A stretch of DNA of 64,000 nucleotides from Paraburkholderia edwinii. Its GTDB lineage: Bacteria; Pseudomonadota; Gammaproteobacteria; Burkholderiales; Burkholderiaceae. The stretch is taken from the NCBI RefSeq assembly GCF_019428685.1, contig NZ_CP080095.1:930001-994000 (forward strand), in the 5' to 3' direction. The translations under genes and the position numbers were made by a program. Under the pieces are notes generated by a model, which saw nothing but the letters and a program-made list of their open reading frames with translations, did not search any database and was not told the origin of the DNA. Shown in pieces: positions 35,109-44,591 of the stretch. The first letter of the stretch is position 1, and every line of letters starts with the position of its first letter.

Positions 35109-36437
35109 GTGTTGAAGTTTTTCAATTCGCTGTTTGGTCGGGTGGTGATCGCGCTGGTCGCGGGCATCGTAATCGGCGCGCTCTTTCCGCATTTTGCGCA
35201 GTCGTTGCGGCCGCTCGGGGACGGCTTCCTCAAGCTGATCAAGATGGTGATCGGGCCGATCGTGTTCTGCGTGGTGGTGAGCGGCATGGCGAACGCGGGC
35301 GATCTGAAGAAAGTCGGCCGCGTCGGCGTGAAGGCGGTCGTCTACTTCGAGGTGATGACGACGATCGCGCTCGTGATCGGCGCGGTGCTCGCGTATGTCA
35401 CGCGGCCCGGTGTCGGCATGAATATCGATCTGCATTCGCTCGACGCGGCGTCGCTGGCCACGTACACCGATCACGCGAAGAGCCTGAAAGACACCGCGGG
35501 CTTCCTGCTGAAGATCATCCCCGAAACGGCGATCGACGCGTTCGCGAAAGGCGACATCCTGCAGATCCTCGTGTTCTCGGTGCTGTTCGGCTCCGCGCTG
35601 TCGCTGCTCGGCGAGCGTGCGCAGCGTGTCAACGGGCTGATCGAAGAGCTTTCGCATGTGTTTTTCCGCGTGATGAGCTTCATCATCAAGCTCGCGCCGC
35701 TCGGCGTGCTCGGCGCGATCGCATTCACCACCGGCACATACGGCGTCGCGTCGTTGAAGCAGCTCGGCATGCTGGTCATCGTGTTCTACGTGTGCTGCAT
35801 TGTGTTCGTCGCGGTCGTGCTGGGCATCGTGATGCGGCTCTCCGGCTTGAGCATATTCAAGCTGATCCGCTATTTGCGCGAGGAACTGTCGATCGTGCTC
35901 GGCACGGCGTCGTCGGATGCGGTGCTGCCGCAGATCATGCGCAAGCTCGAATGGATGGGCGTCAAGGATTCGACGGTCGGCCTCGTGATTCCGACCGGTT
36001 ACTCGTTCAACCTCGACGGCTTCTCGATCTACCTGACGCTCGCGGTGATTTTCATCGCGCAAGCGACCAATACGCCGCTGTCGATGCACGACCTGATCGT
36101 CGTCGTGCTCGTGTCGCTCGTGACGTCGAAAGGCGCGCATGGCATTCCGGGCTCGGCAATCGTGATTCTCGCGGCGACGCTGTCCGCGATTCCCGCGATT
36201 CCGGTGTTGGGCCTCGTGCTGATATTGCCGGTCGACTGGTTCGTCGGCATCGCGCGGGCGCTGACGAATCTGATCGGCAACTGTGTCGCGACGGTCGTCG
36301 TCGCGGTGTGGGAGTCGGACATCGACAAGGCGCGCGCCCGTCAGGTGCTGAATCTTGCGCCGGGCTACCGCTACATCGCCGCTGAGAACGAAACGCCCGA
36401 GGAGACGCAGCACCACGGTCATGCGCCGGCGGTGTGA
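35109..36437 (+). CDS. dctA: DctA-family dicarboxylate:cation symporter
   Basis: 442 residues from the GTG at 35109, which has GGGAGA 5 nt upstream and gives LKFFNSLFGRVVIALVAGI, aligned with the start of E. coli DctA (428 residues). A longer frame with an ATG at 35061 would begin inside operator O2 and lacks a ribosome binding site. About 8 membrane spans plus re-entrant loops. Family motifs: FLKLIKMVIGPIVFCVVVSG, SSDAVLPQIMRKLE (serine-rich loop), GLVIPTGYSFNLDGFSIYLT, FIAQATNT and GIPGSAIVILAATL. GFSIYLT replaces the usual GTSIYLT, which could alter substrate choice. It may import succinate, fumarate or a ureide-related acid. Confidence 0.9.
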   Translation: MLKFFNSLFGRVVIALVAGIVIGALFPHFAQSLRPLGDGFLKLIKMVIGPIVFCVVVSGMANAGDLKKVGRVGVKAVVYFEVMTTIALVIGAVLAYVTRPGVGMNIDLHSLDAASLATYTDHAKSLKDTAGFLLKIIPETAIDAFAKGDILQILVFSVLFGSALSLLGERAQRVNGLIEELSHVFFRVMSFIIKLAPLGVLGAIAFTTGTYGVASLKQLGMLVIVFYVCCIVFVAVVLGIVMRLSGLSIFKLIRYLREELSIVLGTASSDAVLPQIMRKLEWMGVKDSTVGLVIPTGYSFNLDGFSIYLTLAVIFIAQATNTPLSMHDLIVVVLVSLVTSKGAHGIPGSAIVILAATLSAIPAIPVLGLVLILPVDWFVGIARALTNLIGNCVATVVVAVWESDIDKARARQVLNLAPGYRYIAAENETPEETQHHGHAPAV

Positions 36438-36507
36438 GCGGTAGCGAACGGCTTTCAACCTTGCTTCAGCAGCACTCATCGACCGATCGATCATCGAGTA
36501 AATCATC

Positions 36508-37518
36508 ATGGCCCAACCTGCTCTCGACCCCAACGCCCCCGCCTTCACGCGCCGCTATATGAATCTCGCCGATCCGCGCCTGGGTGCGAAGGCGCTTTTC
36601 GCCAGCGACGAATTCTTTGCGCCGAAGGAGCGGATGCTCGATCCGCAGCCAGCCGTGTTCATTCCCGGTAAGTACGACGAGCACGGCAAGTGGATGGACG
36701 GCTGGGAGACGCGCCGCAAGCGCACGACCGGCCACGACTATTGCGTGCTGCGCCTTGCGCGGCCCGGTATCGTGCACGGCGTCGATCTCGACACGAGCCA
36801 TTTCACCGGCAACTTTCCGCCGGCCGCCTCGATCGAGGGATGCTATACGGACGCCGAGGTGCCGCCCGATCAGGCCGACTGGCAGACGCTCGTCCCGGCC
36901 ACTACGCTGCAAGGCAACCAGCATCACTATGTCGACGTCGACGACACGCGGGTTTTCACGCATCTGCGTGTGAATCTGTTCCCTGACGGCGGCCTTGCGC
37001 GACTGCGCGTGTACGGCCAGCCGAAGCGCGATTGGGAGCGCCTCGAGCGCGGCACGCTGGTCGACCTGGCGGCGATCGAGAACGGTGCGTATCTGGTCGC
37101 CGCGAATAACCAGCACTTCGGTCCCGCGTCGCAGATGCTGATGCCGGGCCGCGGCGTGAACATGGGCGACGGCTGGGAAACACGGCGCCGCCGTGAACCC
37201 GGTAACGACTGGGCGATCGTCGCGCTGGCGCGGCCGGGCACGATTCACAGGGTCGAAGTCGACACCGCGCACTTTAAGGGTAATTTCCCCGACCGTTGTT
37301 CACTGCAGGCCGCAACGGTGACCGGGGGCACCGACGATTCGCTGGTCACGCAGGCGATGTTCTGGCCGGTGCTGTTGCCGGAGCAGAAGCTGCAAATGGA
37401 TCATGTGCATACGTTTGCGGCCGAGCTGGCGGCGCTCGGCCCGGTGACGCATGTACGATTCAATATCTTTCCGGACGGCGGCGTGTCGCGGCTGCGTCTG
37501 TGGGGAGAAATAACGTAA
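36508..37518 (+). CDS. alc: Allantoicase
   Basis: 336 residues. Hydrolyses allantoate to ureidoglycolate and urea. Two repeated jelly-roll halves are visible: [37 protein letters not shown], then [40 protein letters not shown], each followed by [20 protein letters not shown] or [20 protein letters not shown]. These internal repeats and the DGWETRRRR motif define the family. It precedes allA, the next step of the pathway. Confidence 0.95.
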   Translation: MAQPALDPNAPAFTRRYMNLADPRLGAKALFASDEFFAPKERMLDPQPAVFIPGKYDEHGKWMDGWETRRKRTTGHDYCVLRLARPGIVHGVDLDTSHFTGNFPPAASIEGCYTDAEVPPDQADWQTLVPATTLQGNQHHYVDVDDTRVFTHLRVNLFPDGGLARLRVYGQPKRDWERLERGTLVDLAAIENGAYLVAANNQHFGPASQMLMPGRGVNMGDGWETRRRREPGNDWAIVALARPGTIHRVEVDTAHFKGNFPDRCSLQAATVTGGTDDSLVTQAMFWPVLLPEQKLQMDHVHTFAAELAALGPVTHVRFNIFPDGGVSRLRLWGEIT

Positions 37519-37592
37519 ATGAGAAGGTAAATGAGCGGGTAAATGAGCGGCTAATTGAGCGACTCACCAGCGAGTCAATGAGCGACTAACCG
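37515..37592. repeat. Short imperfect tandem repeats between alc and allA
   Basis: GTAAATGAG-type units recur about every 12-13 bp (gtaaatgaga, ggtaaatgagcg, ggtaaatgagcg, ctaattgagcg, caatgagcgacta), starting at the alc stop codon. A small hairpin GACTC-ACCAGC-GAGTC lies within. Stops occur in all frames, so it is non-coding. Confidence 0.6.
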
Positions 37593-37618
37593 GCGATGAG
37601 ATATCGGGAGCAGCGGCG

Positions 37619-38107
37619 ATGAATACACTGCGAATCGAGCGTCTGACGCGCGAAGCGTTTGCGCCGTTCGGCGATGTGATCGAACTAGACGGCGCGCGCC
37701 ACTATCCGATCAATGGCGGCACGACCGAGCGCTATCACGACCTCGCAAGTGTCGACGTCGGCGAGGGCGGCGGCCGGCCGCTGATCAACGTGTTTCGCGG
37801 GCAGCCGCGCGCATTGCCGATCGAGATATCGATGATGGAACGGCATCCGCTTGGCAGCCAGGCGTTTGTGCCGGTTACCGACGTACGTTATGCGATCGTG
37901 GTGGCGCCGGCGGGCGAACTCGATCCGTCGCGTTTGCGGGCGTTCATGACGGAAGGCTGGCAAGGCGTTAATTATGCGAAAGGCGTCTGGCACCATCCGC
38001 TGCTTGCGCTCGATCGCGTCAGCGATTTCATCGTGATCGACCGCGGCGGCGAAGGGCCGAATTGCGATGAACAGACATTGCCCGAACCGTGGCGCCTCGT
38101 GCTTTAG
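37619..38107 (+). CDS. allA: Ureidoglycolate lyase
   Basis: 162 residues. Splits ureidoglycolate into glyoxylate and urea, completing allantoin breakdown after allantoicase. [85 protein letters not shown] and [17 protein letters not shown] are AllA signatures. A GGGAGCAGC ribosome binding site precedes the ATG. Confidence 0.94.
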   Translation: MNTLRIERLTREAFAPFGDVIELDGARHYPINGGTTERYHDLASVDVGEGGGRPLINVFRGQPRALPIEISMMERHPLGSQAFVPVTDVRYAIVVAPAGELDPSRLRAFMTEGWQGVNYAKGVWHHPLLALDRVSDFIVIDRGGEGPNCDEQTLPEPWRLVL

Positions 38108-38146
38108 CTGATGTAACGGTGGCGAATCGCATCCGCTAGCCTGACG

Positions 38147-38187
38147 AAAAAAGACCCGCCCGACTTTCATCGGACGGGTCCTTTTTT
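38147..38187. terminator. Bidirectional intrinsic terminator between allA and fur
   Basis: GACCCG-C-CCGA and TCGG-A-CGGGTC form a stem with one mismatch, flanked by A6 on the left and T6 on the right; it serves both convergent genes. Confidence 0.88.
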
Positions 38188-38200
38188 GTTGTGTGCCGCG

Positions 38201-38629
38201 TCAGTGCTTGCGATGCGGGCAGTTGTCCTTCGTGCACGCACCGTACAGCGCGAGCGCATGCTCCTGGAGCCGGAAACCGCGCTGCTTCGCGATGGCCTGC
38301 TGGCGATTCTCGATTTCAGGGTCGAAGAATTCCTCGACGAGACCGCAATCGATGCACACGAGGTGGTCGTGGTGCGTCCCTTCGTTCAGCTCAAAAACCG
38401 CTTTGCCCGATTCGAAATTGCTGCGCGTCAGCAATCCGGCCTGCTCGAACTGTGTGAGCACGCGATAAACCGTCGCAAGGCCGATGTCGAGTTCTTCGTG
38501 CAGCAGATTGCGGTACACGTCTTCAGCCGTGAGATGGCGTACGGGGCTGTGCTGGAAGATCTCGAGAATCTTGAGGCGCGGTAGGGTCGCCTTGAGCCCG
38601 ATATTCTTGAGATCGGTTGGATTGGTCAT
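38201..38629 (-). CDS. fur: Ferric uptake regulator
   Basis: 142 residues. Fe(II)-dependent repressor. Winged helix [20 protein letters not shown] and [23 protein letters not shown]; metal sites in [23 protein letters not shown] and a second Cys pair in [11 protein letters not shown]. Length and both metal motifs are those of classical Fur rather than Zur or PerR. Divergent from bamE, the standard arrangement in Burkholderiaceae. Confidence 0.97.
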   Translation of the reverse strand: MTNPTDLKNIGLKATLPRLKILEIFQHSPVRHLTAEDVYRNLLHEELDIGLATVYRVLTQFEQAGLLTRSNFESGKAVFELNEGTHHDHLVCIDCGLVEEFFDPEIENRQQAIAKQRGFRLQEHALALYGACTKDNCPHRKH

Positions 38630-38820
38630 GGCAAGGGATCCCTAGAGTACAATGCAGGGTTCTCATAGTAATTGGATTTGCCGTTCAGGTCATCTTCGAC
38701 GGAAACTTGCAAACCTACGTGGCTCGTAGCGGCTTGTTTTACGGCTTGTTCGTGGCAAATAGAGCCCGCACGGTGAGGGAAATGATTCCAAAATCTGTAT
38801 TGTTCTACCGGGGGAGCCGC

Positions 38821-39669
38821 ATGCGGAGTACCTTGCTTGCCGCGGCGGCCGTAGCGCTGGTTGCCGGATGTTCCACATACGATAGCGTGACGCAGAAAAT
38901 CGCGCAGAGCATCACGCCATACCGCATTACCGTCGTGCAGGGCAATTTCGTGTCGAAAGAGGCGGCGGCACAAATGCAGGTCGGCATGTCGCGCGCGCAG
39001 GTGCGTCAGTTACTCGGTACCCCGTTGTTGACGGACATGTTCCACGCGGACCGCTGGGACTACCTCTTCTATTTCAAGCGCGGCTCGACGGCGATCGTCC
39101 AGCAGCGCGATTTCGTCGTGATTTTTGCGAACGACCGCGTCGCGAGCTGGTCGGGTGGTGAAGATCTGCCGTCGAATCTCGAACTGCTCGCCGATATCGA
39201 CGGCGACAAGGCGGGCAAGAAGACGCACGCGACGGCGATTGCGGCAAGCAGCGCGAGCGCGCCGGCTGCCGCGGCATCCGGCGCATCGGCGGCCGTCGCC
39301 GCGGGTTCGCAGCCGGCGGTGGCGCCGTCCACGCCGGACACCACGCTTTCACCGACCGCGGAAGCGGCGCAGGCAGGCAATCTGCCGCCTGAGGACCCGA
39401 ACGCACAGGCCGCGCAAGCCGCGAACCGGTTGACGAACGCCGTGCCCTCATCGCCGGCGCCGGGCGCGACGCCGTCGGTGCGCGCGGGCACGCCGCAATC
39501 GAACGGCGGTGTGCCGCAAAACGCTACGGCGCCGGGCCAGCCGCAGTTCCACTTCCAGCGTCCGCCGCCGCCGCAAATTCAAGGCGTGCCGCAGGACAAT
39601 CCGGTTGGACCGACGGGTCCGCAGAGCAGCACTCCGCAGGCGCCGGCGCAGTCGCAACCGGCGTCCTGA
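38821..39669 (+). CDS. bamE: Outer-membrane assembly lipoprotein BamE with long Pro/Ala-rich tail
   Basis: 282 residues from the ATG at 38821 (GGGGAG just upstream); the frame is open to 38617, but the lipoprotein signal peptide and lipobox LVAGC (residue 17 is the lipidated Cys) fix this start. The SmpA/OmlA domain covers about 25-117: ITVVQGNFVSKEAAAQMQVG, SRAQVRQLLGTPLLTDMFHADRWDYLFYFKRG, IFANDRVASWSG. E. coli BamE is only 113 residues. Residues 130-282 are an Ala/Ser/Thr/Pro/Gln tail, probably disordered and periplasmic. Part of the BAM complex that inserts outer-membrane proteins, including the autotransporters encoded here. Confidence 0.93.
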   Translation: MRSTLLAAAAVALVAGCSTYDSVTQKIAQSITPYRITVVQGNFVSKEAAAQMQVGMSRAQVRQLLGTPLLTDMFHADRWDYLFYFKRGSTAIVQQRDFVVIFANDRVASWSGGEDLPSNLELLADIDGDKAGKKTHATAIAASSASAPAAAASGASAAVAAGSQPAVAPSTPDTTLSPTAEAAQAGNLPPEDPNAQAAQAANRLTNAVPSSPAPGATPSVRAGTPQSNGGVPQNATAPGQPQFHFQRPPPPQIQGVPQDNPVGPTGPQSSTPQAPAQSQPAS

Positions 39670-39850
39670 TTGTCTGATAGACGGGAACGGGCGGTGCCTC
39701 GCAAGGTCCGCCTTAGGTGGTCCGCTTTAGGGGGGCTGCCTTGTAGTGGTCCATTCAGCGGTCCGTTTCCGTATTGCCGCACAGGCGCGGTGCGGGCCCA
39801 TGCCAATGCCGTTGCCGAGTCACGTCGCGAGACACGTTACCGAGTCAGCC

Positions 39851-40648
39851 ATGAAAATTGCCATTGCCGGCGCATCGGGCCGTATGGGCCGCATGCTCAT
39901 CGAAACCGTTCTCAACGAATCTGACATGACGCTTTCGGGCGCGCTCGATCGCCCCGGGACGCCGCAACTGGGCCAGGACGCAGGCGCATTCCTCGGCAAA
40001 GAAACGGGCGTCGTGTTATCGGACGACATCGACGGCGTGCTCGCGAAATCTGACTATCTGATCGACTTTACGCGTCCCGCGGGGACGATCGCGCACGTCG
40101 ACGCGGCGATGCGTCACAACGTGAAGGTCATCATCGGCACGACGGGTTTTGATGACGCGCAAAAGGGGCAGCTGCGCGCCGCGGCTGAAAAGACCGGCAT
40201 CGTGTTTTCGTCGAATATGAGCGTGGGCGTCAACGTCACGCTGAAGCTGCTCGAATTTGCCGCGCGTCATTTCGCGCAAGGCTACGACATCGAGATTATC
40301 GAGGCGCATCATCGTCATAAGGTCGATGCGCCGTCCGGCACCGCGCTGATGATGGGCGAAACGATCGCCGATGCGCTTGGCCGTAAGCTTGATGATTGCG
40401 CGGTGTATGGTCGGCATGGTGTGACCGGCGAACGCGATCCGTCGACGATTGGTTTTTCCGCGATTCGCGGCGGCGATATTGTCGGCGATCACACGGTGCT
40501 GTTTGCGGGCACGGGCGAGCGCATCGAAATTGCGCACAAATCGGCGAGCCGATTGTCGTATGCGCAGGGCGCGTTGCGCGCGGTGCGTTTTCTCGCGGGA
40601 CGCGAGAACGGTCTGTACGATATGCAGGACGTGCTCGGGCTGCGGTGA
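39851..40648 (+). CDS. dapB: 4-hydroxy-tetrahydrodipicolinate reductase
   Basis: 265 residues from the ATG at 39851; the frame continues upstream, but [18 protein letters not shown] is the canonical start. Lysine and diaminopimelate synthesis. NAD(P) fold [58 protein letters not shown] (catalytic His and Lys), [29 protein letters not shown]. Confidence 0.96.
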   Translation: MKIAIAGASGRMGRMLIETVLNESDMTLSGALDRPGTPQLGQDAGAFLGKETGVVLSDDIDGVLAKSDYLIDFTRPAGTIAHVDAAMRHNVKVIIGTTGFDDAQKGQLRAAAEKTGIVFSSNMSVGVNVTLKLLEFAARHFAQGYDIEIIEAHHRHKVDAPSGTALMMGETIADALGRKLDDCAVYGRHGVTGERDPSTIGFSAIRGGDIVGDHTVLFAGTGERIEIAHKSASRLSYAQGALRAVRFLAGRENGLYDMQDVLGLR

Positions 40649-40729
40649 ACGGCTAGCGCAAACGCGCGGCGGGCCCGTTAGCGCGTCACGTCCACGTCCG
40701 TTCTGCGCGTTTTCAAACTGCGAGGTCAG

Positions 40730-41452
40730 ATGGCAAGCCCCGGCATTCTCCACTACCTGCAAACCAGCGATGCCATCACGCATGGCGTTGCTTATGTGCT
40801 GGCGGCAATGTCGATTGCCAGCTGGTGCTTCCTGATCGTCAAAGGCTGGATGCTCGGGCGCGCGAAGCGGCAGGCGCCGCGCGCAATCTCTATTTTTTGG
40901 CAGGCTTCCACATTGTCCGATGGCGTCGCCGCGCTGCGGCGCGCGGACAGCGAGCGCGTTTTTACGCCGCTTGCGGAAGCTGCGCTGCGCGCATCGGAAG
41001 TCGAAGTTCCGGGCGCGATGCTCGCGCGCGTCGAGCGCAGCGAGCGCGTGCTGCGTGCGTTGCGAGAGGCGCTCAGCAAGTCGCAGCGCCGGCTGGAGTT
41101 CGGACAGGTGCTGCTCGCGTCCGTAGGAAGCACGGCGCCGTTCGTTGGCCTGCTCGGCACCGTGTGGGGCATTTATCACGCGCTCGGCAGCATCGCGGAG
41201 AGCGGGCAGGCGATGATCGAGAATGTCGCCGGGCCGGTCGGCGAGGCGCTGATCATGACCGCGTTCGGTCTCGTAGTCGCGATTCCTGCGGTGCTTGCGT
41301 ACAACGTGCTCGGACGCCTTGTGCGGCAATTGTCCGAGGAACTCGACGGCTTCGCCCACGACTTGCACGCGTACCTGTGCGCACCGGCGGAGCGGCAGCC
41401 ACGCGATGCCGCGGAACACGCGGCGAGCCGCAACGCCGCCGCGCATCGCTAA
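40730..41452 (+). CDS. exbB: ExbB/TolQ-type proton-channel protein
   Basis: 240 residues. MotA/TolQ/ExbB family: an N-terminal membrane span (GVAYVLAAMSIASWCFLIV), a cytoplasmic helical region (40-125), then ASVGSTAPFVGLLGTVWGIYHAL and ALIMTAFGLVVAIPAVLAYNVL, the two conserved spans that line the proton channel. It energises TonB-dependent transport with ExbD. No tonB in the window; position beside fur and dapB is standard for the group, and iron uptake is a plausible role. Confidence 0.88.
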   Translation: MASPGILHYLQTSDAITHGVAYVLAAMSIASWCFLIVKGWMLGRAKRQAPRAISIFWQASTLSDGVAALRRADSERVFTPLAEAALRASEVEVPGAMLARVERSERVLRALREALSKSQRRLEFGQVLLASVGSTAPFVGLLGTVWGIYHALGSIAESGQAMIENVAGPVGEALIMTAFGLVVAIPAVLAYNVLGRLVRQLSEELDGFAHDLHAYLCAPAERQPRDAAEHAASRNAAAHR

Positions 41453-41502
41453 CGCGCGCATCGGCGGCATATTCCCGCAACACGACGCGGAGACCCAGCG
41501 AC

Positions 41503-41967
41503 ATGGCATTCGGCGGACTCGACAAGCACAAGACAGCGGCGCCGATGGCGGACATCAACATGACGCCGCTGATTGACGTGATGCTCGTGCTGCTGGTGAT
41601 TTTCATCATCACGGCGCCGCTTTTCACGCACGCTATTCGGCTGGACTTGCCGCGCGTGAGCGCATCCGAGGCACGCGAGACGCCGCAGACGGTGACGCTT
41701 TCCATTGATGCGGCGGGCAAAATCTACTGGAATGACAAGCCGGTGACGCTCGATCAGATGCGCGCACGGTTCGATGAAGCGGGCAAGCAGAAGGATCAGC
41801 CGGAAATTCATTTGCGCGCCGCACGGACCACGCAGTATGAGGTGATTGCTCAGGTGATGGGCGCGGCGCAGCAGGCGGGGTTGGAGCGGATCGGGTTTGT
41901 GACGCAGCCGCCGGCGGATCCCAATGAACGACGTTCTTCGGGTAAAGCGGCGACTGATCGGCCGTAG
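41503..41967 (+). CDS. exbD: ExbD/TolR-type biopolymer transport protein
   Basis: 154 residues from the ATG at 41503. Single membrane span preceded by ADINMTPLIDVMLVLLVIFII; the Asp in this segment is the proton-carrying residue. The periplasmic domain includes PQTVTLSIDAAGKIYWNDKPVT and ERIGFVTQPP. It lies 50 bp after exbB. The C-terminal 15 residues are polar and probably flexible. Confidence 0.9.
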   Translation: MAFGGLDKHKTAAPMADINMTPLIDVMLVLLVIFIITAPLFTHAIRLDLPRVSASEARETPQTVTLSIDAAGKIYWNDKPVTLDQMRARFDEAGKQKDQPEIHLRAARTTQYEVIAQVMGAAQQAGLERIGFVTQPPADPNERRSSGKAATDRP

Positions 41968-42050
41968 CGCGCCGGGCGTCAGCGCTTTGAAGGACAGCGC
42001 TACGATTCGACGCCGCAATAGGACGGCAAGGCGCGCCGCTGGATAAATGC

Positions 42051-42088
42051 AAAAAAGCGCGGATGACTGTTACCAGTCAACCGCGCTT
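42051..42088 (-). terminator. Intrinsic terminator of the broken autotransporter gene
   Basis: On the minus strand AAGCGCGG-TT-GACTG-GTAA-CAGTC-AT-CCGCGCTT is followed by a T-run (A-run on plus, 42051-42056). It lies between the convergent exbD and adhesin genes. Confidence 0.88.
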
Positions 42089-43401
42089 AAACCTACGTTA
42101 TCGGAATACGCCGCAACTTCCAGCGCATCCGTTTCAGGCTTAGCTTAGAACTCGTAGCCAACCTGCACTCGGGCACCTGCGTCGCCCGTCGAGGTCACGG
42201 ACAAGGCGCCGTTCGTCAGCCACTTGCCGTTGCGTGAACGGTGCGTCACGCCTACCGCTGCGGCCGCGCCGCTCTTGTACACGCCGCTGCCCGCTGCGAC
42301 GACCGTCTTGCCCGGCTGGGACGGCGTCAGGTTCGGCATTGCCATCGCCGCTGCGATACCGGCGTACGAGTTCTTCGCGACCTGATTCACCGTGTTCTGC
42401 ACCGAGTTGATGCGCGAATCGGTGTAGTCCTTCGCGGTCATGCCGGCGGGCATGTTGCCGATTGCGTCACCTACTGCAGCGTTCAGCTGTTCGACGTTCA
42501 CGGCGTCGGTGGCTTCCGTACCGGCCGCCACGTTGGCGATCTGGCGCTCGCTGCCCGCTGCGCCCACCGAGACGGTGTTCGCACGGTCAGCGACCGAGTT
42601 CGCGCCGAGGGCGACGGAGTTGTCCGCCGAAGCCTTCGCGTTGGCGCCCATCGCCGTTGCGTGGTTGCCGCTTGCGACTGCGGCTTCCGTTTCGCGGCTG
42701 CCGTTTGCCGTGAACAGCGGGTTCGACGAATTGTTGGCGATGTTCGTCACGTTGGCGATGGCTTCGTTCATCTGGCTCACGTTGACCGCGTCCATGCTGT
42801 CGGTGCCGGCCGCCACGTTGTGGATGGTCGTGCCGCCTGCGACGTTGTCGCCCATCGTGATGCTGTTGTAGTTGATCGAGCCGTCGGCGTTGTGGTCGTA
42901 CGTGGCTGCGGCGTTTGCGGTGCCGTCGGTGTTGATCAGGCCTGCCGCTTTGAGCTGGCCGAGATTGACGGCGTCGGTATCGGCTGTGCCGGCTGCGACG
43001 TTCGTGATCTGGCGTTCCGCGCCGGCGGCGCCGACTGACACCGTGTTCGCACGATCAGACACCGAGTTCGCGCCGAGTGCGACCGAGTTGTCTGCCTGTG
43101 CACGAGCGTTGCCGCCGATTGCAACCGCATCCGTGCCGATTGCCTGCGAGTCGGCCAGAACCGAGTTGGCGTGGAAGTACTTGATGCCGGTTCCGTTGTT
43201 CGTGATGTTGTTCAACGACTCGTTGATGTTGCTGATCGCCGTCGAGTTGATCGTCGTGCGCTCGTCGATGTTGGTGATCGCGTCGCCGATGTTGTGAACC
43301 GTCGTGCCGTCAACCGTGTAGCTCGGTGCGGAGATCGTGCCGTCCGCGTTGACCGTCGAGCCGCCGCCGATTGCGTCCGCAATCGAGGTGCTGACGCTGT
43401 A

Positions 43402-43970
43402 CAGCTGCGAGCCGTTCACGGCGTCGGTGCTCGTGGCGTTGACTGCGCCAGCCTTCACGTTCGTGATGGTCGTGCCGTTCGCGCCGTTCAGCGTGACCTT
43501 GTCATGCGCCGATGAGTCGTACGCAACTGCGTCAGCGAGCGAGCCGTTGATGTTGGTGATCTTCGAGTTCAACGTGGTGATGTCGCTGGTGTTTTGCGCG
43601 ACGTTCTGGTTCGTGGCGTACAGCTGCGAGCCGTTCACGGCGTCGGTGCTCGATGCGCTCAGGACGCCGGCCTTCACGTTCGTGATCGTCGTGCCTGCTG
43701 CGCCGCCTGCCAGCGTGATCTTGCCCTTCGTGGCGTCGTCGTAGGCGACGAAAGCGTTCGAGACATTGCCCGAGGTGTCCACGTTCAGGCCTGCGGCCTT
43801 GAGTTGTGACATGTTCACTGCGTCGGTGTCGGCCTTGCCTGCTGCGACTCCCTTGAGCTGACGTGCGCCAGCCGTGCCGGTGAAGTCCACCGTCGTGCCG
43901 TTGGTTGCCTTAGCGACCGTGATCGACTTGGTAGTCGCGTCCTGCTGGACCAGGCCCACCGTACCGTTGC
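43402..43970. repeat. Direct repeat copy 1 in the broken adhesin gene
   Basis: About 569 bp that recurs at 44023-44591 (period 621 bp, 207 codons) with few differences; the first 212 bp (43402-43613) look identical. Encodes stalk and neck modules (KVTLNGANGTTITNVKAG and neighbours). Confidence 0.8.
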
Positions 43971-44022
43971 TGATGTTGTTCACCGTGTTCGACAGGTTCG
44001 TCACGTTCGTGTTGGTCGCGTT

Positions 44023-44591
44023 CAGCTGCGAGCCGTTCACGGCGTCGGTGCTCGTGGCGTTGACTGCGCCAGCCTTCACGTTCGTGATGGTCGTGCCGTT
44101 CGCGCCGTTCAGCGTGACCTTGTCATGCGCCGATGAGTCGTACGCAACTGCGTCAGCGAGCGAGCCGTTGATGTTGGTGATCTTCGAGTTCAACGTGGTG
44201 ATGTCGCTGGTGTTTTGCGCGACGTTCTGGTTCGCGGCGTACAGCTGCGAACCGTTCACGGCGTCGGTGCTCGATGCGCTCAGGGCGCCGGCCTTCACGT
44301 TCGTGATGGTCGTGCCTGCTGCACCGCCTGCCAGCGTGACCTTGCCCTTCGTGGCGTCGTCGTAGGCGACGAATGCGTTCGAGACATTGCCCGAGGTGTC
44401 CACGTTCAGGCCTGCCGCCTTAAGCTGCGACATGTTCACTGCGTCGGTGTCGGCCTTGCCTGCTGCCACGCCCTTGAGCTGACGTGCGCCCGCCGTGCCG
44501 GTGAAGTCCACCGTCGTGCCGTTGGTTGCCTTCGCCACCGTGATCGCCTTGGTCGTTGCGTCCTGCTGGACCAGGCCCACCGTACCGTTGT
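44023..44591. repeat. Direct repeat copy 2 in the broken adhesin gene
   Basis: Second copy of the repeat at 43402-43970. Recombination between the two would delete or add 207 codons in frame. Confidence 0.8.
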
